NCBI GenBank assembly: GCA_034769895.1
Contig: CM068367.1
Location: forward strand, 315,455,986 to 315,519,985
Length of the DNA stretch: 64,000 nucleotides
Direction of reading: 5' to 3'
Origin: Magicicada septendecula
Taxonomy: Eukaryota > Arthropoda > Insecta > Hemiptera > Cicadidae
Below the pieces are notes generated by a model. That model was not told the origin of the DNA and did not search any database. It saw only the letters and a list, made by a program, of their open reading frames with translations. Numbering within the stretch: the stretch's first letter is position 1; each line of letters opens with the position of its first letter. Below are positions 44,859 to 57,841 of the stretch, piece after piece. A program made the translations under genes and the position numbers.

Positions 44859-47848
44859 GTAACAAATTTACTTGGATTTGTTATATTTGTTTGTGTAAAA
44901 AAAAATTTTTGTTGTTTATATATATATATTTTTTTATTATTATTAAATTAATTAAATATTAATTATTTAATTATGTTCCATGGTGTTCCGAACTTCTGGT
45001 TATTTGTTTTAATTTAATTATGTCCTTTACTGTATTTGTAATTCCTTTCACCAGTTAATAAGATTGTCTCCAATAACAATCGATAGGTGAACTTTCCTAT
45101 TTGGAGGTTATCTTCCTTCTGGGTGGTGAAATTCTGGTAGTGATTGCTCAATTAAAAATATATATATTATACTAATTATTATAGGAATAAACAATATTCA
45201 ATTTTATAGTAATTAATGAATTTTATTAACAAATGTTTATTTAATCGATTTTCTATCGATTGATTGATCGATTCTCAGGGTATATCAATAGTGTTTACAA
45301 TTATTTATTATCGGGTTCTTTTAACAGTTATTTCATAGATAGTCAGAGAAAAAGGGCAAAGTATGGAAAGTATAACATTACAAAAATATATCAACTTAAA
45401 AATTAGAATACATATATGAAATTCAATATATAAGTGAGTATAGAAATTTGCGAACCGTCCAGTCAAATAAGCAGTGTTGCATTGGATTGTGGGAAGAAAA
45501 ATATGGCCGCCTCGAGTTCAGAAAGACGAATACACCTCACTAATTCTGCGTCCAATAAAGGCTGCTTCTCCTGTGCTTTCTCGTTCCTGCTGTAGTGATT
45601 ATTCCTTCTTGTGTTGGTGGAGTGTTCCTGGTTAAGTTTTAGTGTTCCACTTCGATAAAATGTGTTGTAATAGTTATTTTTCACTTTCGTATGTTAGGTC
45701 GAGAATTGCACTGTTTGTTTCGTGATGTTGAATTAATGTTTAAATCGTTTAAATAGTGTATTCACTGTGTTCTGTTCTTGTTTGAAGTTATTTTAATGTT
45801 TGTTGGTGTTTGTTTCACTGAATTTACTATTTAAGTATAATTTTAGAAAACTCGCGTTTTCACTTCAGGCTAGGCTTGTCGCTATACGCCATTTATGTCT
45901 CAGCTATTAGGTTACAAATTGCTTAAGAGCTCGTGTCAAGTGTACTTCACAATATCTAATAATGAACTAACTAATTTCCTTCGTCTTGTCCAAAAGTCTT
46001 AGCCAAATTAATATTAGCTATCCATTGTTTCAAAATTATTTTGCATCCTGTGCATGTGAGAATGTTATATTATATAACGGATTATATTTTTGCTATTATT
46101 CAAATTTATTAACTACTAAATACATAATCTTCTTCTTCAGTTCATTCTGCTTGATTTGATACCAAATAAGATAGTTTTATTAAGTTTTTGAACTAAAATG
46201 ATATATTTACTTCATTTTGAAAATTGTAAGTTTTAAAATTCACTTCCTGTCCTTTTTAAAAAATGTTGCCATTTTACATGTTATATTATTGATTGTATTA
46301 AATCTCAGATTGATATAAAAGGTTTATCTTCCCTTAATTTCTTGTAATTAGATTAATTGGTTATCTTTTAAAATATTATACATTAATATGCGACTCCCCT
46401 ATCTAAATTTTCAGTTTTTACATTTGCATTTTTAACAATAATTCTTGCTATCTTTTTACAAAATCTTTCATGACTCTATGACTGATTTACCTTATATAAA
46501 TCCCATCAGTTTAATTGTTTTTCTGTACTTATTTCATCAATTTTGATGCTGTTTAGTTTTAACATTTGGCCTAGATTTCTAACAGTTTTTTATATACAAA
46601 GTTTTTAAATAATACATTTTGTTTATACCCTCTCTGACTTTCTATTCTATTATGACATTAATTAACATTTTCTTATTTTAACAAAAGAACAATTAGTATA
46701 TAATTTATACTCTTAATTCATAATACATAATTGAAATTAACAATGGTCTTTCAAACTCAGACATTTTATACTTAATTATTATTAGTAATTCAATATATAT
46801 TTTATAAATAAAGAATGTTATTTAATTCTGACATTTCAGTCTTGATTATAACTAGTAACTTATTCTAAATAAACAAAACATCTCTGTCCTTCCATCATAT
46901 ACTCTATTTCTTATACTAGGTTCTATTTTCAGTTTTAATCTGTTTTTGGATTTTGGGGTAATGATACTTTATCACTTCACTTTTTATATGGCCTGCTCTT
47001 GTTTTATCTACTATCATTCTACTGAATGTTGTATATTAAGAGTGGCAGTTATTATTCAGAAACACCAGTATTATCTGTCATGATAATACTTTATTTAATA
47101 TTATTCATGGACACAAATAAACACTTCAAAGTTTTATTATTTCACAATTTACTTAGTTTGTGAACTGCAATATTGACACATAAGGTTTATTTATTATAAC
47201 ACAAAAACTTGCACTGATCCCCTTTTCATTCTTGGATTTTATTTCTAAATAGTTTTATAGTTTTATTAAAATCAAGAAATCTATTTATAGAAGATAATGA
47301 AGGTTTGTTTTTTGGCATTATATAATTATTTCACATTGGTTCACTTTCAACTCTACTTTATACACTTTTGGCTTATATTTATTTTACATGGTTTCTAAAT
47401 TTGATATTTTGTTATACTTTCATTTTATTTATTTTTATCACTTTCTTTTGGGGTTTGGGTTTTTTATAAGAGCACTCCTTCTTCTTGTGGATGCTGTCTT
47501 GTTCTGGTTTCTTCATTGATTTCTCCTGTTCTTCTTGTTCCTTATAAAAGTATTTCTTTCACTTATTGTGGATGTTGTCATGTTTTGGGTTTCTTCCTTA
47601 CCTACTCCTATTCTACCTGGGTATTACCTTTTTCTATATTTTTAGTTTTGCAGTTTATTTTGATGATTAATCACTCATTGTAACATTGGTTTTAAATGAA
47701 CTTTTACTTTAATCTATGATTATACTTCACGGTGGTTCTTAATTAATTTTTTATTTTATTTTGCTTTCTCGGATCTTAAAAATGTTTTTATTTTATTTTT
47801 ATGATCATTCTACCATTCAGAATTATTGGCATTATCTGTCATGCTACA
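44736..47848 (-). repeat. 5' LTR of element A
   Basis: It matches 22345-25391 over 3 kb. The inner border is uncertain between 44736 and 44858 because of the repeated modules. Differences include a 12-bp insertion near 45250 (TTCTATCGATTG region) and a 20-bp gap near 46470. Outer end TGTAGCATGAC on the minus strand, followed by ACTG. Confidence 0.88.
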
Positions 47849-48300
47849 ACTGTAACCTGCAATGCTATTCATAACGTACCACACAAATAAACACCCATAT
47901 AATCTTATTGACTAAACAAACATGTTAAACAAGTTATTTAAATTCTTTTTATTTCTGTGTGTCTGAAATTAACTCAACTTTTAAATACTGATAGCAACTC
48001 ACTTACAAACAAAATAAGATTAAGTTTCAAGAATGAATTTATTGTTGCTATAAACAAATAAATATGATGTTACATTTACTTTCAATCTATTAATTGATTG
48101 ATGCTGACACACCCAAAAATACGACAAAAGATTGATATTTCTATCCTAAATTTTGTTATTAAATTAACTTCTCTTATTTCTTAATATTTAAACTTACTAA
48201 CTTTAATGCTTTAATGTTTATAGTTCATTTCTTTTAAGAGCTCTTTTCACACTAAAATTACTATAATCGTTTTTTATCACCTGCATACTGCTGTTACCAT

Positions 48301-48345
48301 TGTGTGTGTGTGCGCGCGCGCGCGCGCGCGTGTGTGTGTGTGTGT
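48301..48345 (+). repeat. Compound (TG)(CG)(TG) microsatellite
   Basis: TG repeats flank a (GC)9-type alternating core, a purine-pyrimidine alternation that can adopt Z-DNA. Confidence 0.95.
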
Positions 48346-48558
48346 CCAGAATGCTGAGAGTATGATGATGATGACGTTGATGATGGTGCTGTAGTCGTTG
48401 TCTCTAAATGTTGTTGTTGGTGATGCTTCAGAATTCCTTCTTACGTCTTGGTGTGAGTGTGGAACAGTGTGTGTCCTGGTCGATCTGTAATCGGGCAGCG
48501 TAACGTCGTCTGTAGATTCCTTGAGTCTGAGTGTGTGATCGCCCAAAGTTGCCAGTGG

Positions 48559-48566
48559 TATTTATA
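48559..48566 (-). promoter_or_regulatory. TATA-box-like site
   Basis: TATAAATA on the minus strand in a GC-richer context, with ATCACACACTCAGACTC starting about 25 bases downstream, resembling an arthropod initiator (TCAG). No gene or LTR could be tied to it. Confidence 0.25.
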
Positions 48567-49786
48567 CTGGTGGCGATTTGACAGGAACATTCCTGCTTTC
48601 GACAGGTTAGAGATGGTCAGTTGCTCCAGAGCGTCCTTTTTATTACACTCACTTTTTGGTTAATTATCGCGAACTTATGACCATATTCGTCACATAAGCG
48701 ATCTCATTGTTTGCATAATTTTTCTCTGGTCACTCACATATACCACACATATTAATTACTCTTTAATTAATTAATATTAATTAAATAGCATCATTAATAT
48801 TGCACCTCTGGAAATAAATTTTACATCACTGCATTCGTTAAGAATTCATTAATGCAATGGTGTTTTTATAATTGGCGTAAGTCTTTGCTTACAGGTTTAA
48901 CACAAGTAATTAGTTTATTATAATCCTGTTAAGACCTGAATAATTGGAACAAACAATTCGTAGCATCACCCCATCGTGTTGTTCAAAACAGGTCACAGCT
49001 GGCTCACACACACAAACACACACACGCTGTAACTTACGTGGCGGCAGGTGTAGTTTTTCGACAGCTCCAGCCTGCATTTTCTTGCACAAAACTGTATAAA
49101 ACTGTTCCTTATACTTTCTATGCTAATTACATATTAAACATACCGCCCTGGGCAAATATGCAAATACATGTATTGTTGCACTACAGTGCTATAAAGGTAA
49201 AGATATTCCTACTGGAAGAGATAAACAGCAAAAAATATTTCATGTATTTAAAGATCCCTCAAAATACATAAATTTTGGGATATTGTGGCCCAAAAAAGGT
49301 ATAACAATTTTGAATTGTAAATTCTGGGTATTTTATGTAATAAAGGTAATTTTAAGTGAACTCCACATAGTGTGTACACTGAAAATTTTTAATGGTCGCC
49401 AAGGGTTCAAAATGGAAGTCAACATTTTGAAAAAATTGTAAAAATCTATGTGGGGCATCAAATTGTGATGAATTTTATTTAAAATGTGTACTCTATCTTT
49501 TTTTGACAAAATTAATAACTGTCAACACCCCTTTCAAATTTTGTTCTGCCTTAAAAACGTATGTAAGCTGTTGAAAAAAAAGACTTCATATACTGGTACT
49601 GTGATCATTTACATATATTTGACACACCTATAGGTATATATGGAAATACACATACAAGTGGAAATACACATACAAAGCTGGAACAAAATTATTTGTCATT
49701 TAGGCATTATGGTTATAATTTTATTAAAAACCGATATTCAGGATTTTTAATGTTTATTTTATTTATAGTAATAATTGTCTGCTTTG

Positions 49787-49817
<31 letters not shown>
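49787..49817 (+). repeat. Poly-A run (A31)
   Basis: A pure A tract. It could be a retroposon tail, but no element was recognised upstream. Confidence 0.9.
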
Positions 49818-49820
<3 letters not shown>

Positions 49821-49887
49821 TATGTAATGATGTATGAACACCTCTTTGGTGTTTCTTGGCTAATGTAATGCAAAGAATCATACATAT

Positions 49888-52800
49888 TGTAACGTTACAT
49901 ATCATCACCATACCAAAGAACCACGATTAAACAAACTAACCATCAGCTGACACATAAACAACCAAGTATAAGAAGAAGATACTATACCAAATGTGATTAA
50001 CCCAAATACCCAATAGATTAGGTACGTGAGTAGACACAAAAAACAGATACAATAAGTAGGAAAGAATAAGTAAAAAGGCATCATGAAAAACCCATATAAG
50101 AATATAAGGGAAGGAAGAAATAAAATGTCTCAACCGCTTTATACCAAGATGAGAATTACCATAAGATAAATAAAATAGAAAAAGAGAACTCCAGAGTGAA
50201 GGACAAATGATAATATAAAACCATTAACAGATCATTTTAAATGACTTGACTATGACTATAATTCTAAATCCAAACAAAAACATACTCAATAATGATTAGG
50301 AGAGTGAAAATAAAAACTGTATTAACATAAATTAATAATGTATAATAGATAACTATAAAATTGTCTCTTACCTGCAAATTGTATAATTGATATAACTCAA
50401 GGGATATCATAAAAACTGAAAAATAACCATTAAACTTGTCAATAGAGTATAAATTAAATTGAATCATAACTACCAAAACAATAAATAATTGTTAATACTA
50501 TTAGTAAATAAGAATAATGGAGTGAAAGGTATACAAAAATAACACACCAGTAAATCTATTGTTGTAAATCAGAGTGGGGGTCCACATAACCTAACTCACT
50601 AAGCATTCTCACTTATAATGACAAGAATCAATACTAAAAATGTTATAAAACTATGGTATCTTGTACTCTACTGAAACTAGATATTATAAGGACCATTCTG
50701 TGACTAAGATTAATTACCCAAAAAGGTGATGTGTTGTGATTAGTGTAAATTAACAGACTGGAATGGACAGCATAGAATTTACTCACTAAATACACTAAAA
50801 AACCTTAGACATACTAGAAAAAGAGAAAGAAATTAATCTCAATGTAAACAATGATATGTAATCTAACCATTATTATGTAAACTAATAATAATTGTCACAG
50901 AGTTAAATCATAATAATATAAATAAGATATACATGACTTGTGGCACTAGGTGCAAGAGTCATTATTGAATAACCAGCAAATAAGAATATTCAGATGTAAA
51001 CCAACTAGTATAAAACTCGATAATAACTATGATGGTCGTTTATGTAAGAGATAAGGACTTAATAACAAATGTATAAATTAGAATAAGGAGAATTCATATG
51101 ACACCTAGTAATGCATTAACTATAGGTGATTGTAATGACTAAATCCAACAAAATAAAAGTGTATTAACAAAAAACTGAGGTGACCAAAAGTTGTAATGGT
51201 CATCTGAGATTAATTATGACATGTTAGAAATTGTTCAGACTCAACTATTAAACTATCATAAGTGAATCGAGTTCATAGTGCTATATGCATACAGAAGCCT
51301 AGGCCTAACATATGTGTTTTGTGCATAATTTTATGTAAATACTGAGTAATAAGTGTAAAAAAGGACTTGGAATGCATTATCTCTACGAGATATGATAACC
51401 AAATGTTAATTTAAGTCAAATAGTACATACGTTTATTAAAATTTGTATTAATCCTAGATTCAAATTACTATCTTTGTTAATAATAGACGAAAGTGGGCCT
51501 TGTGAGGTGTCTAAATAATGAGCCAGACAATCGCCATATCATGGTACGGCTAGATGGGCAGTCACAAGTAACATAAGAATTTTATATCAGCTGTAATGTA
51601 TTTTCATTAATTTTGACAAAATATTTGGCATCACTTTTTTAACCTCTACACCAAAAACCCACGCTTTCTGTAAAATTAAATAATTTAGTAAAGGGGGAGT
51701 ATGTACACATGAAGGAATGTCATTAATTTTTGACCAATCAGAAGAGTTAAATCGAGTGTGGTCGGGTAACGCAGATTGGAATAGCAGGGAAGGCACGAAA
51801 TTTTGGAAACTTCTTCATTGTTAACGACGCGAGACAGACAACAGCTCTGCGCTAAATTAAATCGACAGAATACCCATCAGACAGTGCGGAATCCGAATGT
51901 AAATACGGGTCGATCTAACCTCATTTACTCAAAGTATTATAAAGTATTAATTAAATAAAGCAACGAAGTTTAGTGCAGGTGTAACAGTGAATTAACGATT
52001 GCATAGTGTATAATAATTTGCAATTGCATGAATTAAGGGAAGTATGGTGACAACAAATTATACTTATAAGAATTACCAACTTACGCGATAAACGTATCGA
52101 ACCTAATGAATACTATGAACTGAGATAAACACTAAAAGGGCTTTGAACCTTATTACCTTTGTAAATTTATTTATTGTTAAAAGATTTATTCACAAATCAA
52201 TGTTAACTGGACATAACCATAGACACTCCAGGTTTAACCTAAAATGTTGACGCCAGTCGTATTTTTGAATTTTATGTTATTAGTTTAAACTCTTCTTTAT
52301 TAATGTAATCACTCTCCTACTACTCAATTATTATAGTTGTATAACTCTTCTAGTTGCGTATTTTGCAGTCTAAAAGGACCTATTTTAAAGTCAACAACTT
52401 AACTAAATTTTCACTAATACAGTTTTCTGAAACCAGAATAACCACCCTGAGAAAAGTTGTTTTAGTTTTTTAAAGTACATTATTATTGTAAATGAGCGAC
52501 CATCAATTTAATTGTTATATAAAATAATTATCTAAGTATCATTAATGAATAAACTGCATTTTTGACCAGATAAACGGGATTATAAAATTATTTCTTTAGA
52601 TGATACGCATTCAGGTTAGGTGAACAGCTGATAGCAGTTTGTAACACTCGCCGGCGGCAATGAAATTATTTAAATGTTTTAGATTGTCGTCTCGACTATG
52701 CCTTGTTGACAGGACAGTTAACAAGGGAGGTCTTCATTCCAAGTAAGTACTTCATTAATGAATAAACTTAATTCCTATGACTATTAAACTTATAATTCAT

Positions 52801-53052
52801 TAAACAAATTTGCAACATCAGATACAATCAACGGATGCCAATGGTGGAATCTTAACCAATTCGTCTAACTTATAGAAACCACAAGTCGATTAATCTACAA
52901 TTCATACTTTAATAATAATTCAATAATCAACAAGTAGAAGCAATTAAACTGATAGTATACAAAATTGGCGCTCGAACGTGAGGCCTAACGAAATAAATCA
53001 ATTTTAGGGAAAATAAATAATCAAGGACAAGATCACAACTTGAAATTCAACA
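49888..53052 (+). mobile_element. Candidate solo LTR (element E)
   Basis: It starts TGTAACGTTACATATC, close to the start of the element B LTR (TGTAACGTAACAG), and ends CAACA. ATAT is on both sides (49884-49887, 53053-53056). A PBS-like module, TTGGCGCTCGAACGTGAGGC (52965-52984), lies about 68 bp before the end, as in the LTRs of A and B. Length 3,165 bp suits this group. There is no second copy in the window. Alternatively the LTR ends at 52961 and what follows is the true PBS of a truncated element. No coding frame is credible inside. Confidence 0.45.
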
Positions 53053-53056
53053 ATAT

Positions 53057-55230
53057 CAATAACTTTCCTTGCAGCTTTGAAAAACAAAATTTACTAATTT
53101 GATTTTATCTAGTAACAAATTTACTTCTTTCAAAGTACTGAGCGAGTGCTTTAACTAAATAAAATAACTAATCCTTTATGGTTTTATCCTGCTATATAAT
53201 TGTATAATACTTACGTTGAATTTCTGGCAGTTTTTTTTGTTTGTGTAGTCATCTTTACAGTGCAATAATGAATGCAAATATAATTTTATTTATCTGGGTG
53301 CCAGTTAGTTATATTTATTAACACATTATCTGTCACATTAGTCATAATGACCGAAAATGGGTCAACCCAATCATGCCGCATCAGTCATTATGACTCAAAA
53401 TCAATATCATTTGAATGCAAAAAACGATTGGCACAGGAGGATGGAATTCCAAAAAAAACTATCAGAGAACATGTTTAAAAAATATCAGACCTCTGAATTA
53501 TGTTTTTGGAGTCATGCAAAATCTCTTCTCTGTTTACAGTATAACTAAATACTTTTGTAAATTTTCAAAATTCACAGCAGATAAACAATCTTCAATATAT
53601 TGACAAATATTCATGGTTTGCAATGAGTTGTTGTGATCACTAAAGTGCACTTTTGTAATATTTTGTTATGCCATGAGTTGAGTCTTGTTTTGAAAGAAAC
53701 AGCTCTATATTTCTGCATGTTCTACCCATAAAAATTTTTGTCTGGCGAACTTGTAAATTCACCCAATTATAATTACCTTATAAACGGAAACAATAAACAA
53801 TATAGGCCTAATAATATGTTAATATTTTTAAAATTTTATAACACACTTATAGTAATGAACCTTATTATAATAAACTTCACATAATCATTTCAATGGCAGT
53901 AAGAATTTAACCCCTCTTTGTTTTTATCATTATAAAATTTATTTGATGACCTCTAACCACAGTACACTTATAAAATTCTACATACAGTAATTTTAAAATA
54001 CTGAAATACATCATTTACTACAGAATGACCCTTAAATTGTTGGATTATTATATTATCAGTTAATAACAGTTACTCTACAATTGCATAAATATAAAAATAA
54101 GTATTGTTAAAGTTTCAATGCAATCATAATGCTTAAACATTACTTTTTTGTAGTATACTAATAAATTCCAGACTGGACTAGACACATGTGATTTAATATA
54201 TTAATATCATGGAATTTTATTTTACTGGTTATTTTACTTACATTAAAAACACAACTACACTGCAAAATTTAAAACTTTGTAAAACTAAAAAACAACAAAC
54301 AAAACCGTATTTAATATATTCAAGCTTTCTTTGTATCAGCATTTAACTCATTACAGTTTATGAATCAAAAACATTAATTACTGCTACTAACACCACTTCA
54401 TAAAATTTGATTATACTAGACTAAACTATATTTCTTCTAAACCTAGTTTAGGTCTACACATTCATATAGATATGTATTCGCTACTTCCCATTATATACAG
54501 ATAAAAAACACCATACATATAGGTAATATCTAAGAAATAATGGAGATACGGCATAACCGTGGCATATGAAAATATCAGGTAAAGGTTTTTTAAACTCCCA
54601 TAAAATTACTTCAAACATTCTTAACAAACCAATTGTAACAAAAAGTGTTATGGTATTCACACTAATTATGAAAATAACTAATTTGGCCTCAAACATGCCT
54701 ATTCTGAGCTTTGCAAGATTACGATTTAATATCGCTTAACTGGGAAATAGTTTGCTAAAAGATGCTTTGGTATACCGGTGCTTTATATCCAAACTAATTT
54801 AGAATACAGGTAGTACATAAATAATAAATATCAGGTTCAATAAAGCACCATACAGGTAGTAATCAATTAACGCTTACTGCACATCGGGTTTTCGTTACGG
54901 TGTATTAAGTTATAAAAACTGAAAAAATAAACACTGTTCATAAGCATCTCTGGTGTTCTGTTTACTAGTACCTTGTAGCATGTTAATTCACTTCGTGAAT
55001 AAAATAACGCAGTCCATTTTAACTTGTTACTTAATACCAACTTCTATGAAAAATTCTGAAACAAGTAATAAGACGCAGTACAATTCTCATAGTTACCTTT
55101 TAAAATATTATTTGAATTCCACGATCAATTTTTAGTACACATTAAGTAGCCTATATACTCAACTATCATATACAGTTCAAAAACAGCTGTTATATTATTA
55201 TCATCTGTTTACTGACACTTGTGTAATTTA
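53057..55230. other. Non-coding, nothing recognised
   Basis: AT-rich. Two near-palindromes, GTCATAATGAC (about 53341) and GTCATTATGAC (about 53384), are the only visible structure. Confidence 0.4.
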
Positions 55231-55453
55231 ACTAGCGTCTACGTGTGCGTTTTCCTAACTAATGAGAAGCAGCACAATGATGGAGGAGACAACACCGTGA
55301 CTGTATCTTCTGACGCTAGCGCCATTTTGGCGCGCCTTGATGTCAATTTGGTTTAGCTATACACTACTGTTGTAAGCGCACCGTGCTGTTAAGTTCAAAT
55401 AGGTTATATATTTATTAACTTTAGAGAAGTTTTAAATTCTAATAATTCAAGGG

Positions 55454-56309
55454 TAGGCCTAATAGTTCCGATTGACACCCTTGTCTGGAAAAGCCACGAA
55501 ACCTGCAAAAATCAATGTTTTTGCAGGTTTTACGTAAACTACAGGCCAAAAATAGGTGCGGAAGCGAACAATCCGAAAAAAAATTTGTTTTGCAAAAAAT
55601 TTATTTTGCGGCCTAAATAACGTAGAAATACGTTATTTCGTATTTTACATGAAATCTACGTATAAACAAAATTATACATCACTCTTTTTGAAACAGAACT
55701 CAAAGCTGTAATGTCCAACAGCACCTCCGGTGCCGCTCGGCGGGCCTCACAGAGTCGTAGGCGGACAATGCCTATTATACCTAGACCGCCCCTCAGACCT
55801 TATTACACAATTCTGAAGTCATTAATAACTCTACGACTCCAAGTGGTATATATATCTACAGTATATTCGTACGTTACATATATCATTTGTCTAACATCTA
55901 ATCTCTGCGCACTAGCAAATGAAGGCATACCTGTGATTGAGTCAGTATTTTTACTACCTCAGTAAGTAACAGAAAATTTGATGTGATGTTCTGCACAACC
56001 GAGTTTTCATGTGGTACTTGCATTTACAAACAGCATGAAAACTACGAGAAAAAATATTTATTAATTGTAACGTTATTCTGCATCTAATATGAATAATAGA
56101 ATACACTATGTAAGGTACGTTATTGTGTTTCAGTGTTGTATTGCTATAAGTAAGTTTGCATTTTTTTCGCAACTTGCAAATAAAAAGTTCAAGTTTTTCG
56201 TTTCCGCACCTAGGCTTGACCTGTAGTTTATGTAGAAACACAAAAAACCCGTTTTTTTTTAGGTTTCGTGGCTTTTTCAGACAAGGGTGTCCATCGGAAC
56301 TATTACCTA
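55454..56309. mobile_element. MITE-like element with about 100-bp inverted ends
   Basis: The left end, AATAGTTCCGATTGACACCC then TTGTCTGGAAAAGCCACGAAA, matches the complement of the right end, AATAGTTCCGATGGACACCC then TTGTCTGAAAAAGCCACGAAA. Homology continues to ACTACAGG and TAGGTGCGGAA. Length 856 bp, no protein. Confidence 0.7.
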
Positions 56310-56998
56310 TTTGTTGTACAAAATAAGAGATATCGAACGTTCAATCTGTGAAAGACGCATGGCCATCTGTAAAAATTCCGAATAGTGTATAAATCGATTC
56401 CTTTCGGCTGACTTAACAATGGAAATGGAAGTAAATTAACTATTACTAATGTCTAGTTAAGTAATAAATATAAATACATAAACAGTTATAACTTGGTTTA
56501 ATAAATTCTATAAAAGATGAATAGCCTGTTTCTATGGGGAACTGGTTGCTGGTCATATAACTGGATTATAAAAAAGTCTGTATCGGCCAACCTGAAAATG
56601 AAATTAAGACATTTTTCACAGATGATAAATGACAATTTTAAATAAGCTATATATATCTCTTTCGGTGGTAATGGCAGAAATTGTAACCGTGTGTACAGTA
56701 TATAATCTTGATTCAAGTTTATAATATTTATATTTGATTTATGACAATTAAATTGTGTTCCTTTACGACTCACAATTACTGTATGTATCCTACTGATGGA
56801 AGCACTATGAAAAGCTATGCTGGGTACCAAATAACTGTAATGCACATTAATGAAAAAGTTACTACTAATACTAATAATATCACGGTAACTAATGCAAGAA
56901 AACGAATACAAAAAACGAGTAGTTCTAATAAACACTTTGGTTATTTATCATTGTTTTTATAGTTCACTTAAGTTTTCCGCCAAAAGCAGAATCGATTG

Positions 56999-57172
56999 CT
57001 AAATAATTTCAATCGATTGAAATTATTTAGGCTGTAAGGTAAAACCTTTAGGCTGTAAGGTAAAACTTTACGTTTTTACTTATAAAAAACTTTGTGTTCC
57101 GAGTCGTCAATATTATAGTGATATTTAGTTAAGTAACGGACACGTCATGGACAACGAAATCCAAGAATTTAA
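56999..57172 (+). repeat. 32-bp perfect palindrome joined to a Penelope-family terminal repeat
   Basis: Positions 56999-57030 form a perfect palindrome (arm CTAAATAATTTCAATC). Next comes GGCTGTAAGGTAAAAC twice, then about 110 bp (TTGTGTTCCGAGTCGTCAAT ... CACGTCATGGACAACGAAAT) that recurs inverted at 60406 and 63438 and direct at 60603. Confidence 0.8.
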
Positions 57173-57841
57173 ATAATTTCATTTTCTAACAATTATTTTG
57201 AATTGCTGTTATGCACGATGCTGGGTGTCACAAAATTCCTAAGATAATTGAGAATGCTGTTACTCAGTCTTTTACGATTAAATAAAATATTTATAATCAT
57301 ATACTTAAACTGTTAATAAAAACGAGAGGACACTCGTAGGAACACCGCACACCGCTAAACAAACCGAAAATAAGTTAGGGGTTATAGGTTAAGTTTACAA
57401 AAATATCTTACTGTTGACGTAGTTGTTAGACTCGTAGATAGAGCGGCAGTGTTGTCCTCCCCACCATTGTGCTGCTTCTCATCAGTTAGGAAAACGCACA
57501 CGTAGACGCTAGTGTGTAACTAACCGTAATGTATGGATTATTTATAAGGTTGAGCGAGTTATTTTGAAAGACTAGTTGACTCAACTCAAATTGTCTCACG
57601 CAAAAAAAAAGGAATATTAATACGAAAAACGGCCCACAGCTATTACATTTTGTTTACAAATTGTCAAAATCAGCTGACTCCAAAAGTCAGGTTTCTGCTA
57701 CATCCATAATGGTTTACGCCAGGGTTGCCAAGTGTGGGGATTTTTTCTCACAGTGGCGAAATTTGAAGCCTCAAAATGGAAAGTGGGGAAATGGTGGGAA
57801 TTTGTGTGAATGTGGCGATTTCAAATAATAAAAATTAAGGT

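Larger units (their letters stand above)
22345..47848 (-). mobile_element. Element A: Ty3/gypsy-type LTR retrotransposon, 25.5 kb including two nested elements
   Basis: Long direct repeats at 22345-25391 and about 44736-47848 start TGTAGCATGACAG and end GTTACA on the minus strand. ACTG occurs on both outer sides (22341-22344, 47849-47852). Between them, reading on the minus strand, are Gag, a Q/N-rich Gag tail, a -1 frameshift signal, protease, RT, RNase H, integrase and an array-bearing 3' region. The domain order PR-RT-RH-IN is that of Ty3/gypsy. Elements B and C sit inside. Without them the element is about 13.2 kb, large because of 3-kb LTRs. LTR copies differ by scattered substitutions and several indels, more than the LTR pairs of B or C, so A is the oldest of the three. 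Stops and frameshifts make it inactive. Confidence 0.9.
47853..49883. other. Non-coding, possible LTR-like promoter, no gene recognised
   Basis: It holds a mixed GT/GC microsatellite and a poly-A run (listed separately). The minus-strand segment near 48450-48640 is GC-richer and has TATAAATA (48566-48559). The minus frame 48277-48546 includes the microsatellite and is not convincing. Confidence 0.4.
55231..57513. mobile_element. Inverted-repeat element, 2.3 kb, non-coding
   Basis: The left arm 55231-55294 and right arm 57451-57513 are inverted copies of about 63 bp (ACTAGCGTCTACGTGTGCGT, TTTCCTAACT, GAGAAGCAGCACAATG) with few mismatches. No target duplication is clear. It encloses a second inverted-repeat element. 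No transposase motif was seen. Confidence 0.55.

Noticed and set aside
48277-48546. 89-residue minus frame downstream of a TATA-like site
   Set aside because: One third is microsatellite translation and the rest shows no family; kept only as a weak promoter note.
53335-53400. Paired palindromes GTCATAATGAC and GTCATTATGAC, possible piggyBac-like ends
   Set aside because: They are too close together, there is no TTAA duplication framing them and no transposase nearby.
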